Assembly: GCA_963755375.1 (NCBI GenBank)
Contig: CAVWKG010000003.1
Span: forward strand, 124,001 to 188,000
Direction of reading: 5' to 3'
From: Bog-473 sp963755375
Lineage (GTDB): Bacteria > Actinomycetota > Acidimicrobiia > Acidimicrobiales > RAAP-2
DNA length: 64,000 nt
Each line of letters opens with the position of its first letter. Within the stretch, counting starts at the first letter, position 1. The translations under genes were made by a program, and so were the position numbers. The notes below the pieces were generated by a model. The model made no database searches. It saw nothing but the letters and a program-made list of their open reading frames with translations, and had not been told where the DNA came from. Of the stretch, positions 9,369 through 18,692 are shown one piece after another.

Positions 9369-9792
9369 TGGGCCACCTCCTACGTTCGCTCTCTTGTCGA
9401 GGGTATGGCTGGTGCGGTGAACCCTCAAGGGTGATACCCGACGATGATCGATGGTGCTACCACCACCATCGATATGGTCGTGGGTGGCCCGAATGCTGGC
9501 ATCACGGAGAGCGGAAGACGCTGAGACGGAGGTGCCACTCTGGCCGGACTGGGTGTGAGCGCGACGAGGGCTGACTGCGCCGGGACCCGCACGGATCATC
9601 CCCACCATTGCGCTCCAGGCCGAGGGGTTGATTACACTCCGAGAACCGTTCGAGCGGGGATCAATCCTCGAGCAAGACGAGTGCGCTCGACCATCTTCGA
9701 CGTGGTCGTCGTCGTCACCCTCGGGCGAACTGGTCAAGGCTGTGACGGCACGGCACAGCCCACCAAAACTTCGTCATGAAGCGAGGAGGGGG

Positions 9793-11268
9793 ATGGAGCA
9801 GATCCAGCCGCTTGAGGTCAGCGAGGTTCGCTTCGACGAGACGGTCGACGTTGTCGTCGTGGGCCTGGGCGCTGCAGGCGCGTCGGCGGTTGTGTCGGCG
9901 CGGCAGGCTGGAGCGGACGTGCTGGCCGTGGAACGTCGCGCGGGGCCTGGAGGCACCTCGGCCAATTCCGGCGGCCTGATCTACCTGGGAGCCGGCACGG
10001 CCCTCCAGAGTGCCTGTGGCTTCCAGGACTCGCCGGAGAACATGGCGTCCTTCCTCCGGGCCGCCCTCGGGCCCGGCGTGGACGACGAACGCGTGGACGT
10101 CTACTGCGATGGTTCGCCGGAACACTTTGATTGGCTGGTCTCGATCGGCGTGCCCTTCCGGGCGGCGTTCTGCGACGAGCCGAATCGCGAGTCCGTCGAC
10201 GACGCTGGGCTCCTCTTTAGCGGCGGTGAGGACGCGTATCCGTTTGACGAGATCTCGGTCCCGGTGCCGCGGGGTCACAAGCCGCGGTTCATCGACTCTG
10301 CCGGTGGCTTTCTCATGGAATGCCTCGCGGACACCGTATCGGCCAGCGGCGCTCGCGTGGCCGCCGACGCCCGCGCCGAGACTCTGGTCGTCGACAGCGG
10401 GGAGGTCGTCGGCTTGCGCGTGCGGACAGACGACGGGCCCCGCGTCATCAGAGCGCGCGCCGGGGTGATCCTCGCCGCCGGTGGCTTCATCCACAACGAG
10501 GCAATGGTCGCCGAACATTGCCCACAGGCCCACGTCCCCGACGCGGCCTGGCGGATCGGCACCCCGGCCGACGACGGTTGCGGGATCCGCATGGGCGTCG
10601 GCGCGGGCGCTGTTGCGACCAGGCTCGGCGCCTTCGAGTGCGCGCTGCCCCTGGGACCACCCCACCGTCTCGCACGGGGAATCCTCGTCAACTGTCACGG
10701 CGAGCGATTTATCAACGAGGATGCCTACACCGGTCGCATCGGCTTCCATGCCCTCTGCGATCAAGAAGGCTTCGTCTACATGATCACCGATGACGTGATC
10801 CACGAGCCGAACCTCGTCGGACTCCGCGTCGGCTACGCCGCGGCCACCTCAGAGGAACTGGCGGCCGACCTCGGAGTTCCGTCCGAAGCTCTGGCTCGCA
10901 CGGTCCGCGAGTACAACCAGGCCGCGGCCCGCGGTGACGACCCGGCATTCCACAAGCGCGCCCCCTACCTGCAGCCCATCGGCCTGCCGCCGGCGAGCGG
11001 CATCGGCGCCATCGACCTGCGCGTTGACCACGGCGCGATTTACGCGACCTTCACCCTCGGCGGTCTCGTCACCGACCCCGACGGCGCCGCGCTCGACGGC
11101 GCCGGCCATCGCGTCTCGGGTCTCTACGCCGTCGGCCGGACCGCCGCCAGTCTGGCGGCCCACCACTACGCCAGTGGCATCAGCCTCGGCGACGGCTCAT
11201 TCTTCGGGCGACGCGCCGGCCGTCACGCCGCAACCCATGCCCGGACGGAGCGCACCTCGCCGCGCTAG
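9793..11268 (+). CDS. FAD-dependent oxidoreductase, 3-ketosteroid dehydrogenase/fumarate reductase-like
   Basis: 491 residues from ATG 9793, which has AGGAGGGGG upstream. The dinucleotide-binding motif is VVVGLGAAGAS (GxGxxG at residues 24-29), followed by GPGGTSANSGGLIYLG. The C-terminal FAD contacts YAVGRTAASLAAHHYASG and SLGDGSFFGRRAGRHAA are those of KstD-type steroid dehydrogenases and related flavoproteins of the FAD_binding_2 family. The natural substrate could be a 3-ketosteroid or another enone; specific active-site residues were not verified. It stands alone, with no steroid operon next to it, although P450 and PhyH genes occur elsewhere in the window. Confidence 0.85.
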   Translation: MEQIQPLEVSEVRFDETVDVVVVGLGAAGASAVVSARQAGADVLAVERRAGPGGTSANSGGLIYLGAGTALQSACGFQDSPENMASFLRAALGPGVDDERVDVYCDGSPEHFDWLVSIGVPFRAAFCDEPNRESVDDAGLLFSGGEDAYPFDEISVPVPRGHKPRFIDSAGGFLMECLADTVSASGARVAADARAETLVVDSGEVVGLRVRTDDGPRVIRARAGVILAAGGFIHNEAMVAEHCPQAHVPDAAWRIGTPADDGCGIRMGVGAGAVATRLGAFECALPLGPPHRLARGILVNCHGERFINEDAYTGRIGFHALCDQEGFVYMITDDVIHEPNLVGLRVGYAAATSEELAADLGVPSEALARTVREYNQAAARGDDPAFHKRAPYLQPIGLPPASGIGAIDLRVDHGAIYATFTLGGLVTDPDGAALDGAGHRVSGLYAVGRTAASLAAHHYASGISLGDGSFFGRRAGRHAATHARTERTSPR

Positions 11269-11466
11269 TGACGCCCAACGGCCCCAAGCTCGTTGACACC
11301 CTGGTCCGATCTGCGTCTCGCCGAATAGCGGCCCGACTTCTCCGGCCGGTTCGTCTCGCAACCCTCGGCCGTCCGCCGTGGGGTATCGGTTGCGTCGTAC
11401 TCCCCCACCGGCCGGCTGTGGAGGGGGCAGCCGAGGGCGTGCTCTGTTCCGCGCTGAACGTTCATT

Positions 11467-11835
11467 TCAGTGCTCGAGGAGCTCCAGCAGCCATCCAGGT
11501 CCAACCACGTCGGCTCCGAGGGCCTCAGCCCGCCGCCGCAGCTCACGATCCGCTGAGACGAGTTTGACCGCTTGATCAGGGGCGTTCGCCACGACCTCAA
11601 TGAGCGCGTCGTCACCGCTTCCAGCAGCGTGGAGAACCGTGACGCCGTCCACGACACCCACGAGGACGCCTCCTCGAGCCTTGCCTTCGAGGACCACGAC
11701 GACCGGTGTGGCGACCCGTCCTGCGACAACCGCTGCCCGTACCTGGTCCACGAACGTTCGAGCTGCTCCTGCTCGGTCTCGCCACCAGCCGGTCGGACGA
11801 GACCCAACCACATTTGCCGCATCAATGAGAAGCAT
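11467..11835 (-). CDS. NYN/PIN-like domain protein
   Basis: About 122 residues starting at the ATG before LLIDAANVVGSRP. The D-A-A-N-V-V strand is the first acidic motif of NYN (YacP-like) nuclease domains. The helix TFVDQVRAAVV, the strand TPVVVVLEGKARGG, the GSGDDALIEVV acidic cluster and KLVSADRELRRRAE complete the fold. These are typical of small RNases in the PIN superfamily. The start lacks a clear ribosome binding site and the frame is open to 11967, but the extra residues do not belong to the domain. It converges on the flavoprotein gene. Confidence 0.75.
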   Translation of the reverse strand: MLLIDAANVVGSRPTGWWRDRAGAARTFVDQVRAAVVAGRVATPVVVVLEGKARGGVLVGVVDGVTVLHAAGSGDDALIEVVANAPDQAVKLVSADRELRRRAEALGADVVGPGWLLELLEH

Positions 11836-11994
11836 TGGTGCAGTCTGGTAGAGGCGGAGGGCTCCAGTCTCCGTGTTCTTTACGTCCTGGCTGGCGAATT
11901 CCTGGCTCGTCAACCGCGGCATCAAGATAGCGATGTGACCGAGCAGGTCGACGACTGGCGGCGACAAGCGCCTCCGCGGTCGCCGAGAACGGTC

Positions 11995-13110
11995 TCAACC
12001 TTCGACGGCATGACCGCCCACTGACCGTCGCATGGCGGCGTGCAACCGGTTGGGCGTGAGCACGCCGAGATAGCGATCGCCGTCGACCACCGGTATCCAA
12101 CGCACGTCGTGCTGGAGCATCTCGCCGAAGGCCGCCCGCAGAGAGGTGCCCACGGGCACCTGAACGTCGAACGGGACGAGGTGATCGGTGACCGAGCCCT
12201 TCAGACCCGGCTCCAGGTCGATCCAGCCGAGGAGGTGCCCGTCATCGTCGACGACCACCGCCCACCGGCTGTCGGACCCACCGACGGCAGACCGGGCATC
12301 GAGCATCGAGAGATCGGGCGTCACTTGAGGAGGGTGAAACAGGTCGTCCGGGTCAATGCACACGACGGCCAGACGTCGTACCCCTCGGTCGGCCCCGACG
12401 AAGTCGGCCACGAACGCGGTGGCCGGCCGCCCGAGAACCTCACTCGGGGTGTCGTACTGCTCCAGGACACCGCCCTTGGACAGCACCGCGATCCGGTCCC
12501 CCAGCTTGGTCGCTTCCTCGATGTCGTGCGTGACGAACACGATGGTCTTCTTGAGACCGGCTTGAAGGTCGAGAAGCTGCTGTTGGAGGCGCTGCCGGGT
12601 GATGGGGTCGACCGCGGCGAAGGGCTCATCCATGAGCAGCACCGGCGGATCCGCTCCCAGCGCCCGGGCCACGCCAACGCGCTGACGCTCGCCGCCCGAG
12701 AGCTCGTGTGGAAACCGCCGCCCGTAAAGATCGGGGTCGAGGCCGACGAGGTCGAGCAGCTCCCTCACCCTGATTTCCACGCGGGCTTTGTCCCAACCGA
12801 GCAGACGCGGCACCGTGGCGACGTTGTCCGCCACGCGCCGGTGCGGGAACAGGCCGCCCTGCTGGATCACGTAGCCGATGTTTCGCCGTAACTGGACCGG
12901 ATCGATCTTCAAGACATCAATGCCGTCGATGAGTATCCGACCACCCGACGGCTCGATGAGCCGGTTGATCATGCGCAGCGTTGTCGTCTTGCCGCAGCCG
13001 GACGGGCCCACCAGGACACAGAGTTCGCCGTCGGACACCGTGAAACTCAGCTCGGCGACGGCAACCGAGTCGGCGCTGTAACGCTTGGTCACCTGGTCGA
13101 GCGTGATCAC
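11995..13110 (-). CDS. opuCA: glycine betaine/choline ABC importer ATPase with CBS domains (OpuCA-like)
   Basis: 371 residues. The Walker A is GPSGCGKTT (residues 35-43), the signature LSGGERQ (137-143) and the Walker B VLLMDEP (157-163). The RLIEPSGGRILIDGIDV segment and the C-terminal CBS-type region (SRWAVVVDDDGHLLGWIDL, DVRWIPVVDGDRYLGVLTP) identify the osmoprotectant subfamily, where CBS domains sense ionic strength. The start is GTG 13110 with a poor ribosome site. It is transcribed away from the two permeases and binding protein, so the importer is split into divergent units around 13111-13193. Confidence 0.9.
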   Translation of the reverse strand: MITLDQVTKRYSADSVAVAELSFTVSDGELCVLVGPSGCGKTTTLRMINRLIEPSGGRILIDGIDVLKIDPVQLRRNIGYVIQQGGLFPHRRVADNVATVPRLLGWDKARVEIRVRELLDLVGLDPDLYGRRFPHELSGGERQRVGVARALGADPPVLLMDEPFAAVDPITRQRLQQQLLDLQAGLKKTIVFVTHDIEEATKLGDRIAVLSKGGVLEQYDTPSEVLGRPATAFVADFVGADRGVRRLAVVCIDPDDLFHPPQVTPDLSMLDARSAVGGSDSRWAVVVDDDGHLLGWIDLEPGLKGSVTDHLVPFDVQVPVGTSLRAAFGEMLQHDVRWIPVVDGDRYLGVLTPNRLHAAMRRSVGGHAVEG

Positions 13111-13193
13111 CAGGAGGAAGGTTAGCCATCGACCTCCTCGACCTTGGCTCTACGTGGGGCCGGTCAGCCCGATGCGCAGGTATCGTCTGTTCG

Positions 13194-13877
13194 ATGCTGT
13201 TGGGGACGAACCCGTTCTTCCGATGGAGCTACGTCACCAGCCAATGGAGCCAGATTCAGGGCGATCTGGTCCAACACATCGAGCTGAGCCTCATCGCCGT
13301 CGCCATCGGGACGGCCATTTCGATCCCATTGGCCGTGCTGGCGTGGCGCTACCGGATCGTCAGGACCCCGGTCTTCGGCGTGGCCAGCGCCCTCTACATC
13401 ATCCCCTCGCTGGCCTTGTTCGCCATTCTCGGGCCTATTACCGGCTTCGTCGCGTCCTACAAGACAGCCGAGATCGCCCTCGTGGGCTACACGCTGCTCA
13501 TCCTCATCTGGAACACGGTCGCCGGACTCGATGCCGTCCCCGCCGATGCCCGGGAAGCGGCCACGGCGCTGGGGTATTCGCAGTGGGCCGCGCTGGTCCG
13601 GGTCGACCTCCCCCTCGCCCTGCCCTACATCTTCGCCGGACTGCGCGTTGCCACGGCTACGGTCATCGGACTGGTCACTGTCACCGCTTTGATCGGACTG
13701 GGGGGCTTGGGCCAGCAGATCACCTACGGCTTCAATTTGCCTTACAACACGCCGATCATCGTCGGTCTGGTTCTCTCCGTCGCCCTGGCCGCAGTTGCCG
13801 ACCTCCTCCTAGTCGGGGCGGAGCGACTGCTCGTTCCCTGGGGACGTTCCCGTCGCCGAGCGCAGTCGGGCGGCTGA
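13194..13877 (+). CDS. opuCB: glycine betaine/choline ABC importer permease (OpuCB-like)
   Basis: 227 residues with about six membrane helices, beginning SYVTSQWSQIQGDLVQHI, as in OpuCB/OpuCD permeases. The EAA loop that docks to the ATPase is EAATALGYSQWAALVRVDLP. It is the first gene of the plus-strand half of the importer; its TGA overlaps the ATG of the next permease by one base (TGATG), implying translational coupling. Confidence 0.9.
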   Translation: MLLGTNPFFRWSYVTSQWSQIQGDLVQHIELSLIAVAIGTAISIPLAVLAWRYRIVRTPVFGVASALYIIPSLALFAILGPITGFVASYKTAEIALVGYTLLILIWNTVAGLDAVPADAREAATALGYSQWAALVRVDLPLALPYIFAGLRVATATVIGLVTVTALIGLGGLGQQITYGFNLPYNTPIIVGLVLSVALAAVADLLLVGAERLLVPWGRSRRRAQSGG

Positions 13878-14605
13878 TGAGCTTCCTGGCCCACGTCTTC
13901 GGCTGGTTCACCACCTCGGCCAACTGGACCGGCTCGCAGGGCATCCCTACCTTGTTCTGGAACCAGCTCAAACTCTCAGTGGCTGTGGTGGTGACAGCCA
14001 TCTGTCTCGGAGGAGGGCTCGGCGTGTTCCTCGGGCATACGGGCCGTGGTGGCCTGGTCGCCGTCAACGCCGCCAACGCGTTTCGGGCTGTGCCCACGTT
14101 GGCGCTGCTGACGCTGCTCGCCATTCAGCCGGCCATCTCGCTCAAGTGGAGCGGCTTCCTCGCGTCTTGGTTGGCGCTCACCGCGCTGGCCATCCCGCCC
14201 ATCCTCACGAACACGTACGTGGGTATGCAACAGGTCGACGCCGACGTGCGCGACGCGGCGAGGGCGATGGGGCTGACGGGAGGCCAGGTCCTGCGCACAG
14301 TGGAGGCACCTCTGGCCGTCCCCTTCGTGATGGCCGGGATACGGACGGCCTCCATCGAGGTCGTGGCTACCTCGACCCTGGCGGCATATGTCAGTTACGC
14401 AGACCTGGGCACCCTGGTGATTTCGGGACTCGACACCAACGACGCCGTGGTGGCCTTCAGCGGTGCCGTGCTCGTCGCCATCATGGCGGGGCTGGTGACT
14501 ATGTCCCTCAGCCTCCTGACCAGGGTGCTCACACCCATCCCCTTGCGCCGGAAAGTTCGTCGGAGCCTGCTTGGCGCTGCGACGACCGGGCTGCCCGCAC
14601 CCTAA
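13877..14605 (+). CDS. glycine betaine/choline ABC importer permease (OpuCD-like)
   Basis: 242 residues from ATG 13877. The N-terminus (FTTSANWTGSQGIPTLFWNQ) and LGHTGRGGLVAVNAANAFRA are typical of the second OpuC permease. The EAA loop is DAARAMGLTGGQVLRTVEAP. It overlaps the preceding permease by one base. The two permeases would form a heterodimer in the membrane. The last residues (LTPIPLRRKVRRS) are a basic cytoplasmic tail. Confidence 0.9.
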   Translation: MSFLAHVFGWFTTSANWTGSQGIPTLFWNQLKLSVAVVVTAICLGGGLGVFLGHTGRGGLVAVNAANAFRAVPTLALLTLLAIQPAISLKWSGFLASWLALTALAIPPILTNTYVGMQQVDADVRDAARAMGLTGGQVLRTVEAPLAVPFVMAGIRTASIEVVATSTLAAYVSYADLGTLVISGLDTNDAVVAFSGAVLVAIMAGLVTMSLSLLTRVLTPIPLRRKVRRSLLGAATTGLPAP

Positions 14606-14696
14606 CTTGCTAATCTTGATTGAATAAGTCAGGATTTCGGATTACTGACGGGCTGGTTACAGTCTCACCACAAAGGTCGGGCGGAACCCAAGACAA

Positions 14697-15620
14697 ATGA
14701 AAAAGGTGCTCTCCATGCGTCTCACCCGCTTCCTCGTTGCCGGAGTCCTGACCGCCCTTGCCGCGGTTCTCGTACTTCCGGCCGTCTCTGCCGGAGCCTC
14801 GAGCAGCAAGCCGACGATCATCATCGGTTCGACCAACTTCGAAGAGCAGGCCATCGTGTCGAACATCTGGGCCGACGTCCTGCAAAAGGCCGGCTACAAG
14901 GTGACGGTCGAGCCCAGCCTCGGCACCCGGGCCATCGTGGTGCCCGCTATCGAGAAGGGCCAGATCGACCTGGAGCCTGACTACGCCGCCTCGCTGCTCG
15001 GCTTCCTCCATGGTGGGAATCCCCAGCCGGCTGGCGATAACATCGCCACCGCGGTCCCGGCTGACCAAAAGGCCCTCGCCAGCTACGGCGTCACCGTGCT
15101 GCCTGCGTCGAAGGCACTCGACACGAACGTGTTCGCCGTGACCAAGGCCACTGCCAGCAAGGACCACCTGACCACCGTCTCGAGCCTGAAGCCCTACGCC
15201 TCGAAGCTCACTTTGGGCGGCCCGCCGGAGTGTCCGACGTTCGCCGGCTGCGAACCGGGTCTGAAGAAGGTCTACGGGCTCACCTTCGCCGGCTTCAAGT
15301 CCCTCGACGAGGCCGGCCCGCTCAGTGTGGCCGCCCTCAAGAACGGCGAGGTGCAAGTGGTCGAACTGTTCTCGAGCGACGGCAACGTGGTCTCCAACAA
15401 CTTCGTAGCCCTGACCGACAACAAACACCTCGAAGGCGCCGACTACATCGTTCCGGTCATCCGCAAGTCGGTGGACACCGCCGGCGTGGCGCAGGTACTC
15501 GCCGGCATCGACGCCAAGCTGACCACCACCGCGATCTCAAAGCTGAACCTCGACGTGACCGCGCAGCAGGAGCAGCCGGCCGCCGTGGCCCAGTCCTGGG
15601 TCAACTCTGTCCACGGTTGA
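14697..15620 (+). CDS. glycine betaine/choline ABC importer substrate-binding protein (OpuAC family)
   Basis: 307 residues. A signal peptide (FLVAGVLTALAAVLVLPAVS) is followed by IIIGSTNFEEQAIVSNIWAD, the hallmark start of OpuCC/OsmF-type binding proteins, and DLEPDYAASLLGF in the ligand cleft. A C-terminal LNLDVTAQQEQPAAVAQSW helix is also typical. No lipobox cysteine is visible at the signal cleavage region (SAGASSSK), so it may be secreted or anchored differently from the usual lipoprotein. It lies 91 nt after the permeases, where an AT-rich stretch could hold a second promoter. Confidence 0.9.
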   Translation: MKKVLSMRLTRFLVAGVLTALAAVLVLPAVSAGASSSKPTIIIGSTNFEEQAIVSNIWADVLQKAGYKVTVEPSLGTRAIVVPAIEKGQIDLEPDYAASLLGFLHGGNPQPAGDNIATAVPADQKALASYGVTVLPASKALDTNVFAVTKATASKDHLTTVSSLKPYASKLTLGGPPECPTFAGCEPGLKKVYGLTFAGFKSLDEAGPLSVAALKNGEVQVVELFSSDGNVVSNNFVALTDNKHLEGADYIVPVIRKSVDTAGVAQVLAGIDAKLTTTAISKLNLDVTAQQEQPAAVAQSWVNSVHG

Positions 15621-15631
15621 GAGCTCGGGGG

Positions 15632-15663
15632 CGAGCGCCTGATGGTCTGAGCGGTCGCGCTCG
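15632..15663. terminator. terminator-like inverted repeat between convergent genes
   Basis: CGAGCGC (15632-15638) and GCGCTCG (15657-15663) form a 7-bp stem with an 18-nt loop in the 46-nt gap between the binding-protein gene and the SDR gene that converge here. Confidence 0.35.
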
Positions 15664-15666
15664 TCA

Positions 15667-16488
15667 TCAGGAATCGCCGGGGCTTCCAGGGGTAGGAGTC
15701 AGGACCGGTGCCGGAACACGCATTGCCGGAGCCTCCGTGCCGCCGTCGATCTCGAACACCTTCCCGGTCACCCAGGACGAGGCGTCCGACACGAGATAGA
15801 GCACGGCGCAGGCGATGTCCTCCGGCTCTCCCGGTCGTCCGAGCGGGGTGCCGTCGAGGAACTGCCGGCGCAGGGTGTCGTCGGTGAGCACGATGTCGAG
15901 GGAGCGAGTGGCGACGCCGCCGACGTCGATCGCGTTGACCCGCACCCGTGGGGCCAGCTCAGGTGCGATGTTGCGCGTCATCCGGTCGAGCGCCGCCTTG
16001 GCAGCGCCGTAGGCGACGAACATCGTCTGGGTCATGCTGGCCGAGCGGGACGAGATGTTGACCACCGCGCCCCCGCCCACGGTATCCACCATGTGCCGCG
16101 ACGCCAGCTTGGTGAGCGTCAGCGGTGCGGTGACGTTGAAGGCAAAGGTCCGGGCCATGAAGCCCTCGCTCGTCTCCATCCCCGCCCGAGGCATGGCCCC
16201 GCCGGCGTTGTTGACCAGAATGTCGAGCCGGCCAAACTCCTCGACCGAGCGCGTCACCAGCTGTACGCACGCCGTGGCGTCGGTGACGTCGGTGGGCACG
16301 ACGAGCGCCCGGCGCCCGAGGGATCGGATCTGCGCGGCCACCTCCTCGAGGTCGGACTCCGTCCGGGCCGCCAGTGTGACGTCTGCACCGGCCTCGGCCA
16401 GGCCGGTGGCGATCCCCCGCCCGATGCCCAGCCCGGCGCCGGTGACGATCGCCACCTGCCCGGCGACGGAGAAGCGGTCGAGGATCAC
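15667..16488 (-). CDS. short-chain dehydrogenase/reductase (SDR)
   Basis: 273 residues starting at GTG 16488. The NAD(P)-binding motif is VTGAGLGIGRG, followed by NNAGG, the catalytic Ser in NISSRSAS and the YxxxK in YGAAKAALDR. The RPGEPEDIACAVLYL and VTGKVFEIDGG segments are classical SDR. The start overlaps the stop of the next upstream gene in a GTGA, so the two are translationally coupled. The much longer open frame upstream is a shadow of that gene. Substrate unknown; the pair suggests consecutive redox steps on one compound. Confidence 0.9.
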   Translation of the reverse strand: MILDRFSVAGQVAIVTGAGLGIGRGIATGLAEAGADVTLAARTESDLEEVAAQIRSLGRRALVVPTDVTDATACVQLVTRSVEEFGRLDILVNNAGGAMPRAGMETSEGFMARTFAFNVTAPLTLTKLASRHMVDTVGGGAVVNISSRSASMTQTMFVAYGAAKAALDRMTRNIAPELAPRVRVNAIDVGGVATRSLDIVLTDDTLRRQFLDGTPLGRPGEPEDIACAVLYLVSDASSWVTGKVFEIDGGTEAPAMRVPAPVLTPTPGSPGDS

Positions 16489-17576
16489 GCCGGGTTCGGG
16501 GGTGGCGCCGCCCGCCCATCGCGGTGCAAGTCCCAAGCGGCACGGCCGGCCACCAGGGGCATTTCCAGGTAGGTCAGCAGGCCGGGCTCGGCTCGACACA
16601 CGTAAGGGATGGCGTTGACGCAGTGCATGGCCGTGGCGACGACTCCGGGATTGCGGATGAGGCCGGCCTCCACCGTCTCGGGGTGCAGCTTCTTGAAGGT
16701 GGTGAGACAGCTGGGGTCGCCCGTGATCTCGACCTCGAAGCGCTCCCCGTCGTCCCCGAACGTCCAGGCCGGTTCGAGGTGCTCCTCGCCCATCAGCCAG
16801 TTCACCGTCGCGGTCACCACCGGTTCGCCGTCGACGGTGGCCCCCCACGTGAACCGTTGCGCCGCCACCGTTCCCGGCTGGATCGGCCCGATCGGTGAGT
16901 CAATCGGCGCGGTGGCCACCGCCATCTCGTGAGTGGTCTTCAGCTGGGGCGCCACGGCGAAGCCCATCTCATCGGCGACCATGAAGATCGACTGGCGGAA
17001 GCCGCCACCGAGCGCGTCGATCATGACGCTGGCGCTTGCCTCCTCAGGGGTCTTGCCGAACAGCATCCAGTCGCGCACCACGTCGGGGGCACCGTAGGTG
17101 CGGATGTCGGAGAACTCCTCCGCCCGCACATGGGTGACGGAGCCCGACAGCGCCGAGATCATGAGAGGGAACCGTTCCGTGATTCCCCCGGGGTTGATCC
17201 CCGTGCCGTGCAGGGTCACGCCGGCCTTCCTGGCGATGGCGTCGAACTTCTCTCGGTCGTCGCGCGGCGGATAGAACCAGCCCAGCGGGGTGACCACGTT
17301 CTTGCCGGCCTCCAGGATGGCGGTCACCACTGCCGGGTCCGCGAAGATCGGGCTGTAGAGGACGCAGTCGGCCTCCGTCGCGAGGAGGGCGTCGACGTCG
17401 CCCGTGGCGGTCACTCCGAGGTCCTCGCGACCAAGGAGCGCGCCGAGGTCCGCTCCTTCCTTGTCCGGGCTGTGGACCCAGGCCCCGGCCAGCTCCAGCT
17501 CGGGGTGTGCCAGGACCCCCTCCATGGCGGCGCGGCCCACGCCGCCGGTGGCCCATTGGATCACCCGAAAGCTCAC
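16485..17576 (-). CDS. dihydrodipicolinate-reductase-like NAD(P)H-dependent amine dehydrogenase
   Basis: 363 residues from GTG 17576, with AAAGGACG about 8 nt upstream. The N-terminal Rossmann region IQWATGGVGRAAMEGVL and LVVSP-like LYSPIFADPAVVTAILE match the actinobacterial proteins usually labelled dihydrodipicolinate reductase N-terminal family or 2,4-diaminopentanoate dehydrogenase-like. The C-terminal half (TGINPGGITERFPL, then AMHCVNAIPYVCRAEPGL) is characteristic of that family. It is not the lysine-pathway DapB. It is coupled to the following SDR. Confidence 0.8.
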   Translation of the reverse strand: MSFRVIQWATGGVGRAAMEGVLAHPELELAGAWVHSPDKEGADLGALLGREDLGVTATGDVDALLATEADCVLYSPIFADPAVVTAILEAGKNVVTPLGWFYPPRDDREKFDAIARKAGVTLHGTGINPGGITERFPLMISALSGSVTHVRAEEFSDIRTYGAPDVVRDWMLFGKTPEEASASVMIDALGGGFRQSIFMVADEMGFAVAPQLKTTHEMAVATAPIDSPIGPIQPGTVAAQRFTWGATVDGEPVVTATVNWLMGEEHLEPAWTFGDDGERFEVEITGDPSCLTTFKKLHPETVEAGLIRNPGVVATAMHCVNAIPYVCRAEPGLLTYLEMPLVAGRAAWDLHRDGRAAPPPNPA

Positions 17577-17937
17577 TGGCGTCGTCCTTTGCTCGCTGGA
17601 TCGGAACCGTCGGGAATGATGCCACCTCTGCCGACGAGGCACCCGGCGTCGGTCAGCGTGAGCACATCGGAACGACGATCTCTCGGTGACACAGTCGATC
17701 TGTTCCTCGTCGAGGTCGAAGAGCGAGAGACGTACGATGGCGGGCCCGACGGGGTCGCCGACGATCGTGCGGGCCGCCATGGTGTGGAGTTCGATGCCAC
17801 CCGCGTCCCGGGTGGCCGCACCGGCGCCCTGGCGCACCCAGGACGCCTTCTGGGCCGTGTTCTTCTCCAGGTTGGCGCGACCAAGGCCCGCCAGCCGACC
17901 CGAGAGGTGGGCGGACGCGGCCTGCGGCGGACGCCCT
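17577..17937 (-). other. gap with a coding-like stretch that lacks a start codon
   Basis: On the minus strand, from about 17950 down to about 17690, one frame has strong third-position GC bias and a protein-like translation (RANLEKNTAQKASWVRQGAG, HTMAARTIVGDPVGPAIVRL, SLFDLDEEQIDCVTE). No ATG or GTG opens it before GTG 17837, and the frame runs on into the dehydrogenase gene. It may be the remnant of a small gene broken by an indel, or the tail of the frameshifted gene at 17938. No family is recognised. Confidence 0.3.
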
Positions 17938-18230
17938 TCAACCCCCAGGTGTGTGGTGAGCCACGAGCTCGATCCACGTCACGCTGGTCGGGGGACCTTC
18001 GACGCCACCTTCGACGAGCGCCGCACCCAGTCGCCCTTCCATGAAGCGGGCTTGGTGCTCTGGGCTGTCCCAGATCTCGGTCACGACGAGGTGGCCGTCC
18101 TCGTTGAGGCCCGCCGCGTGGACCTGCAGTCCGTCGGGCCAGTCGCCGGAGCCGGTTGCAGGGTCGATTCCGAGCGCGGCATTGACGGCGTCGTACTCCT
18201 TGGTCGTGACGCGATCAGCTGTGCCGGCAT
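17938..18230 (-). pseudogene. small hypothetical protein (dimeric alpha-beta barrel-like), broken by one frameshift
   Basis: ATG 18230 has GGAGGAATGAC directly upstream. The frame gives MPAQLIASRP, but the expected continuation RVTTKEYDAVNAALGIDP lies in the next frame and runs to a stop at 17938 (DGLQVHAAGLNEDGHLVVTE, IWDSPEHQARFMEGRLG). Adding one C at about 18214 (GATCGCG to GATCCGCG) restores a 97-residue protein. The pattern of two beta-alpha-beta units resembles small monooxygenase/EthD-type proteins, but this is only a shape argument. Confidence 0.6.
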
Positions 18231-18314
18231 GTCATTCCTCCATCTCGGGTGAATCCAGGTTGGCCATTCTGTACACGGCAACCTCGGTGTCGCCTGAGAG
18301 ACCGCCAAGAGCCT

Positions 18315-18692
18315 TCAGAGGGGCTGGGCAGTCAGGACACCGAGGAGCACTTCGGCTGCGGAGTGCTCGACGTCGCTGGTCGCGGTGACCAGGACGACCC
18401 CGCTTTTCTCGGCGAGCGATCGGAGCCGCGCGACGCAGTCGCTTGCGGGTGGCGCGGTCAGCTCCTCCCGGTATTTCTCGCCGAACTCCTCGAATCTCGT
18501 GGGGTCGTGTCCATACCAGCGCCGAAGGTCGGTGCTGGGCGCCACGTCCTTGGCCCATTCGTCGAACGGGGCAACGGCTTTGGCGATCCCTCGGGGCCAC
18601 AGACGATCGATCAGGACTCTGTGCGTCCCTTCACCTGGATCGTGGTCGTAGACACGCCGGATCTCGACCCGGGCCCGACCGCTCTCGGTCAT
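18315..18692 (-). CDS. DUF488 family protein
   Basis: 125 residues with the DUF488 motifs VEIRRVYDHDP, VLIDRLWPRGIAK, DEWAKDVAPSTDLRRWYGHD and FGEKYREEL. The function of this family is unknown. The ATG at 18692 overlaps the TGA of the upstream PhyH gene (ATGA), so the two are in one transcript. The last 20 residues keep the VLVTATSDVEHSAAEVL helix where other members have a cysteine-containing strand. Confidence 0.85.
   Translation of the reverse strand: MTESGRARVEIRRVYDHDPGEGTHRVLIDRLWPRGIAKAVAPFDEWAKDVAPSTDLRRWYGHDPTRFEEFGEKYREELTAPPASDCVARLRSLAEKSGVVLVTATSDVEHSAAEVLLGVLTAQPL

Noticed and set aside
9628..9792. N-terminal extension of the flavoprotein gene
   Set aside because: The extra 55 residues lack coding character, and ATG 9793 has a strong ribosome binding site just before the FAD-binding domain.
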